Positions 59,801 to 64,000 of a stretch of DNA of 64,000 bases are shown here, piece by piece. Source of the DNA: Amblyornis subalaris (Eukaryota; Chordata; Aves; Passeriformes; Ptilonorhynchidae). The position numbers and the translations under genes were made by a program. The stretch covers positions 860,963 to 924,962 of the forward strand of contig JACAXG010000105.1 in assembly GCA_018881555.1 (NCBI GenBank), read 5' to 3'. Position 1 is the stretch's first letter; each line of letters starts with the position of its first letter. The notes beneath the pieces were generated by a model. The model did no database searches and was not told the DNA's origin. It saw nothing but the letters and a program-made list of their open reading frames with translations.

Positions 59801-62800
59801 AATCTGCTCCCATTTGCTCTTTAGTTATGTTTTTCAATTGCTGTTCTGTCTACTTGAGTTATTCATGCTTCCTGAAGGAACTCTGCAATATAAGTACTAA
59901 AGTATAATACATGTTGTAAACAGATTTTAATGCATGAATGCAGTTAAGTAGCATTATTCCAGTTTTATATGTTAATGTTCTAAAGGCTTCAAAAATACAA
60001 TATGAAGTCAAAGTTATTGGATATATTAACCTGTGTTTTGAAGATGCTGTCTGAATTTAAAAGAGATATAATTATCCCAAAGAAAGAGCAGAGAAAAGAA
60101 AAGATGATAGCAGAATACTATGTGTCAATGTTTGCCAGTTAGAGTCACTGAAGTAATTTTTTAATTATTCCTTTTTTATTTTTGCTCCAGAAGCAGAATT
60201 TACAACTAAACAATTTAAAACATACATTTATCTCTAAAATGAACATAAGCAAAATGTAAAAAACACACCAACTCTTCTTTACATTAAAAAGCCTGCAGTA
60301 GATTTTATCCCAATACACATACACAGAAATCCGCTATCCTTACTAAATCAGATTATCTCTAAGGACAGCATTTTGCACCTCTAGAATAGTTGATATGGCT
60401 TCAGCCAAAATCCCAGTCCTGTTAGCTGGTTGCAATGGAACACCCTGTTTGATATATCCGGCCTCTCGTGGTTGCCTATCTTCCACACTCAGGCTGCCAT
60501 GTAGAGGAAAGAAGAGCTGGAGGGAGAGGTAGAAGGCAGCAGTCTGAGGGGATTCCGGTTCTCATCCTGGAAGAAAAAAAACATGAAGGAGTGAGGGGGA
60601 ACTCCACTCGGTTGTTCTTTCAGAAAACAGCTTTGCAAATTGGGAAAGCATCCAGAAGCCTGACAGGAGTAAAAGATACTCATACAGAAGTGGTATGGAA
60701 CACCTCTGAGCAGAAATACCAATTATGGAGAAACCAAGCATGATGTTTAATAAATCTAGGACTACTGCTTTTTATTCAGTCTTCACTGTGCTCAGATCAG
60801 AGCTGTGGTATCTTGAGAGATTTGAATCTCATGAGAGCTGTTTGAGACTTGCTAATAAGAATCTGTCCTACAAAGGAGGAGGAGTTAATGGTACCCCTCT
60901 TGAAAAGGGTAAAAGATAATGCATGTCTGTGAAAAGAACTCACAGATACAGCAGAAGAGTGTGTTAGCTTTGGATGTTTGCTGTCCTAGGGGAGATTTGC
61001 CTGGATGATATATAAGTACGTAAAAAAGGTTTATGTTCTTAAATACAACTGACAGACACTGAAGGTTCTTTGTCACTTTTCCACTAAAGCGAGGGATAGC
61101 ACCTTCAGAAATACGGAACAGGATGAGGTTCTGCTTTTTCTTCAGAAGTGCAATGTCCCACCATGGGTACCCTGAAGAGATCACTCCTGAAGGGCGAAAT
61201 TTACCTTAGCAAAGACTACAGAGTCACCCAAATAGTTCTAAAAGGCTGGGTAAGTGAGCCAGACAAGTACTGTAGATGAGTAAATCCCAGCCTGATAGCC
61301 ATAATCTCTCTCCTCAAAGTAGTGAGGGAACAAACTGCCATTTATAACATCAGCATTACTTTACAGGAGGTTCCTGTATACCCTGTGACTTGGCTAATGC
61401 ACATGCAAGGCAGCTGTTGACAGCTTTCTTTGATAGTCACACAGGGTAAAAGGCCTCAGCTCCTATGAATCAATATCTTACCATTTGTTCAGAGGCATCA
61501 AAGCCCTCTATGCCATAAAGGAATTGGCTGGAAATGCTACCAAGAGCTTGCTGCAGCTGGGGTCCAGCAAGGTATGAAAGACATGCTTAAACCTATCCAA
61601 TAAAATAGACTGCCTTAAGCATGGAAGAAACGTTTAACAGCAGAGTAATCCAGTGAATATAATCATGTCAATTAATCACAATCTTATGATATATAAGTGT
61701 TAAAATGGCTTCTCTATTAGGATCTGAGTTAGTTTCTGGGTTATCCCATAGAAGGGAAGATAGAGTTTTGTTTTGATAATTATGTAGTAGTCAGCCTCAA
61801 CTCTCACTTGCTTGTAGAAATGCTCTTGTGAGCATTTTTGTGTGACTTAATAAAAGAATGAATAGTTCAATGATCTGTCTATAATAACTAAAATAACTAA
61901 AATAAAAAGCACTGTTTAAAAATCAAAGGAAAAATATTTCCTACTCCAGTTAAACTCAATTGGAACCTATTCAGTCACCTTCATAACTATTTAAATGGTG
62001 ATTGTGCAATACTTACATGATCAAAGTTAATGTAATATTTATGCAATCAAAGTTAATGTTAAGACATATAATGATTTTACAAGATGAGCTGTGAATATAA
62101 ATGACAAATTAACATAATTATTAAAGATCATAATATTTGCATAGAGAAAAAATATTTTTTCAATAGTAGTGGTTTGTCTCATTATCTCTAAGAGGTTTCC
62201 ATATATTATTTATTTTATGAGAAACCTTCCATATGTCTGCTTATGATTTTTTGACTGAATTTTTGAAACAGCAGCAGTAAAAAGAGTGTGGGTTTATCTT
62301 TAATAGAATGATATTGAAGTGGACAGTTCAGTTTTTGGTGGTTTCTACTCAAACCTTGAGTCCAATCCACCTAGGTCATTAAACTCAACAGGAACAAAAT
62401 AGGCTTCTTAACTGTCCTTTTGCCTTTTAGATTTATATTCTATATTGATGAATTTTATGAAGTTCCTTGTCTGAGTGAAAAAAAGGGAGACAAAAAAAGC
62501 CTGAAAAAAAGAGCCTGAGGGAACTGCATGCAGCTTCCTCAAAGGCAAGGACCATGTAGGTCTTCCTCTCCCTGTGCTCTGGGTAGACTCTTGCTNAGCT
62601 CCTGAGGGAGCAACCATCAGTGAGGGCTGTGCTCCTCCTGTCAGGGCCAAGCATGAAGATCCCCTGTCACATAGCAAGCAGAGAAGAGATGTCATTCTGC
62701 CCAGCTTGTCATGCCTGCAGAAAAGGGGAGGAATTTTTCATGTCATTCTCTTCTCTTGCACTTATATGCCAAGGAAATATAATCAGGCTTTGCTTGGTTT

Positions 62801-64000
62801 TGAAATACAAGCTGGGGAGAAGCCACAAATGTGAAATCTCACTGAATGAAAACTTTGCAAAGATTTTGTATTCCAAACTCGCATGTGAGATTTAGCATAT
62901 CAGAAAAATGAGGGTTTGTGTTCCTTTGTAAGAAGCTCGGAGATTGTTTATCCATTCTCAATTAGTGGCCATAGAAGAACACTTTAAATTTTCCTCATTA
63001 TTTCTACTAATTATGCTCTAGCTATTCTAATTGCCTTTTGGATTTGCCCCAAAAGTCTAGCTCTTAAACATCCCAAACATCCTCCACCTGTACTAGAATT
63101 ATTTAGATCTGAGGTCTCTCAACACCTCACTAAATATCAAAGAAAGGTATGTTTGCCTGAGTTGTTGTGGGCTTAACCATTCAATACAAAGACCATCTCT
63201 GCTCATGATTCCACATCACAGACAGAAACAATTATTAGCTGTGATTATTTTTAATCAGGATTTGTGTAGAACAGAGGTGGCTTTGTGACTAAAATAAGTG
63301 ACATGCCTCAAAAGTAGTGGCCATTGAAATAGACTTTGTATTTCATGTGTAGATAATGAATTCTTAACAGCTGATTTTCCATGAAGACAGACCCATAATG
63401 TTGGCATATTTAAAGATATTTGATAATGGTAAGGGTGAAATGAGTTTCTTAAATTCTGTGGAGTTGGTTGATGTGGTTTGTAGGAATACATAACTATGTA
63501 CATAACATAGTGTTTTCTCATCATTTGTACCAATAATACTACCAGCAAACCTTCTGCACATACATTTGTAATGCTACTTATGTATATTACAGTATTATAC
63601 TGACAACAGATCTACTGTGCTCAGACAAAAGAAATGACAAGAGGCTGTTTTGTAACTGTGTAATTTATGAATACCATAGTTATTTCCGGAGATTATCTTT
63701 GTCCTCATGCAAATTATTTATTTTGTGCCTACTTATAGTGTAACCTTTGAAATTAAATTGAAATTATGGAATGCCTTAAAGCCTGACTATCATGTACCAG
63801 CTGTCTCAGTCAGCTGGCTCATCAGTCAATACAGACTGCAAATCACAACTATATTTGATCTTGATTGGGAGGCTATTTTGGGAATTGTGCCAGTGAACAT
63901 TGAACAAGTTGTACTGAGGAGATCATAGCCTTTGTAACTGGTGAGGTGAAGACCACAGAAATAATCTCAGCTACACAATGATGACTTCTGTTAACAAAAA
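53851..64000. other. Intergenic or intronic DNA, no gene seen
   Basis: Ten kilobases without a recognised transposon or gene. Frames at 58119-58430 and 58520-58930 (plus, 103 and 136 codons) lie in tandem but resemble no protein family I know and lack clear splice or start signals. One possible conserved non-coding stretch lies at 59370-59660. A 14-bp direct repeat (ATCAAAGTTAATGT) occurs near 62019 and 62047. One ambiguous base lies at 62596. Confidence 0.55.
59370..59660. other. Possible conserved non-coding element (homeodomain-core rich)
   Basis: Roughly ten ATTA/TAAT cores in under 300 bp, including GACTAATTAATCATTCATTG, CACTAATAAGTCATTAG and TAGCTAATTCG, in high-complexity sequence without homopolymer runs. 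Clustered homeodomain-type sites are common in developmental enhancers of gene deserts. Conservation is not visible from one genome. Confidence 0.25.

Overview
This window looks like AT-rich, gene-poor vertebrate nuclear DNA, most likely from a bird. The main evidence is five degenerate CR1 LINE fragments. Their 3' ends carry the avian CR1 signature: a block reading roughly 'aggtcccttccaa', then short runs of ATTCTATG- or ATTCTGTG-type octamers, with no target-site duplication. Four solo retroviral LTRs are also present, and their style recalls songbird endogenous retroviruses; the songbird guess is inference. No prokaryotic gene organisation, operon, CRISPR array, rRNA or tRNA was seen.

Layout. 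1-16.1 kb: unannotatable AT-rich DNA with simple repeats and a few possible ancient SINE relics. 16.1-17.2 kb: a minus-oriented CR1 split by a 589-bp solo LTR with a perfect 6-bp target duplication. 22-23.7 kb: a short CR1 tail and a longer minus-oriented CR1 that still shows dead reverse-transcriptase and ORF2 C-terminal sequence. 32.3-37.2 kb: a perfect 44-bp tandem duplication, a 370-bp solo LTR (6-bp duplication), a CR1 tail and an 887-bp ERVL-like LTR with internal repeats. 46.4-47.1 kb: a G+C-rich 618-bp solo LTR (perfect 6-bp duplication) whose U3 has three CCAAT motifs and a CArG box. 51.8-53.9 kb: two plus-oriented CR1 tails. 54-64 kb: no recognisable element apart from a possible conserved non-coding block near 59.5 kb.

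No host protein-coding gene or exon can be supported. The open reading frames are short (longest about 139 codons), unrelated to any family I recognise, and often overlap repeats. The window is best read as a gene desert or the inside of a very long intron. Its record is one of transposition: CR1 copies came first, an LTR element then landed in one of them, and LTR-LTR recombination left solo LTRs. I did not find a new multi-gene system. The most interesting items are the promoter architecture of the 46.5-kb LTR, the nested insertion at 16.4 kb, the U3 and transcribed-region repeats of the 36.3-kb LTR, and a few motif-dense non-coding stretches that could be conserved enhancers.
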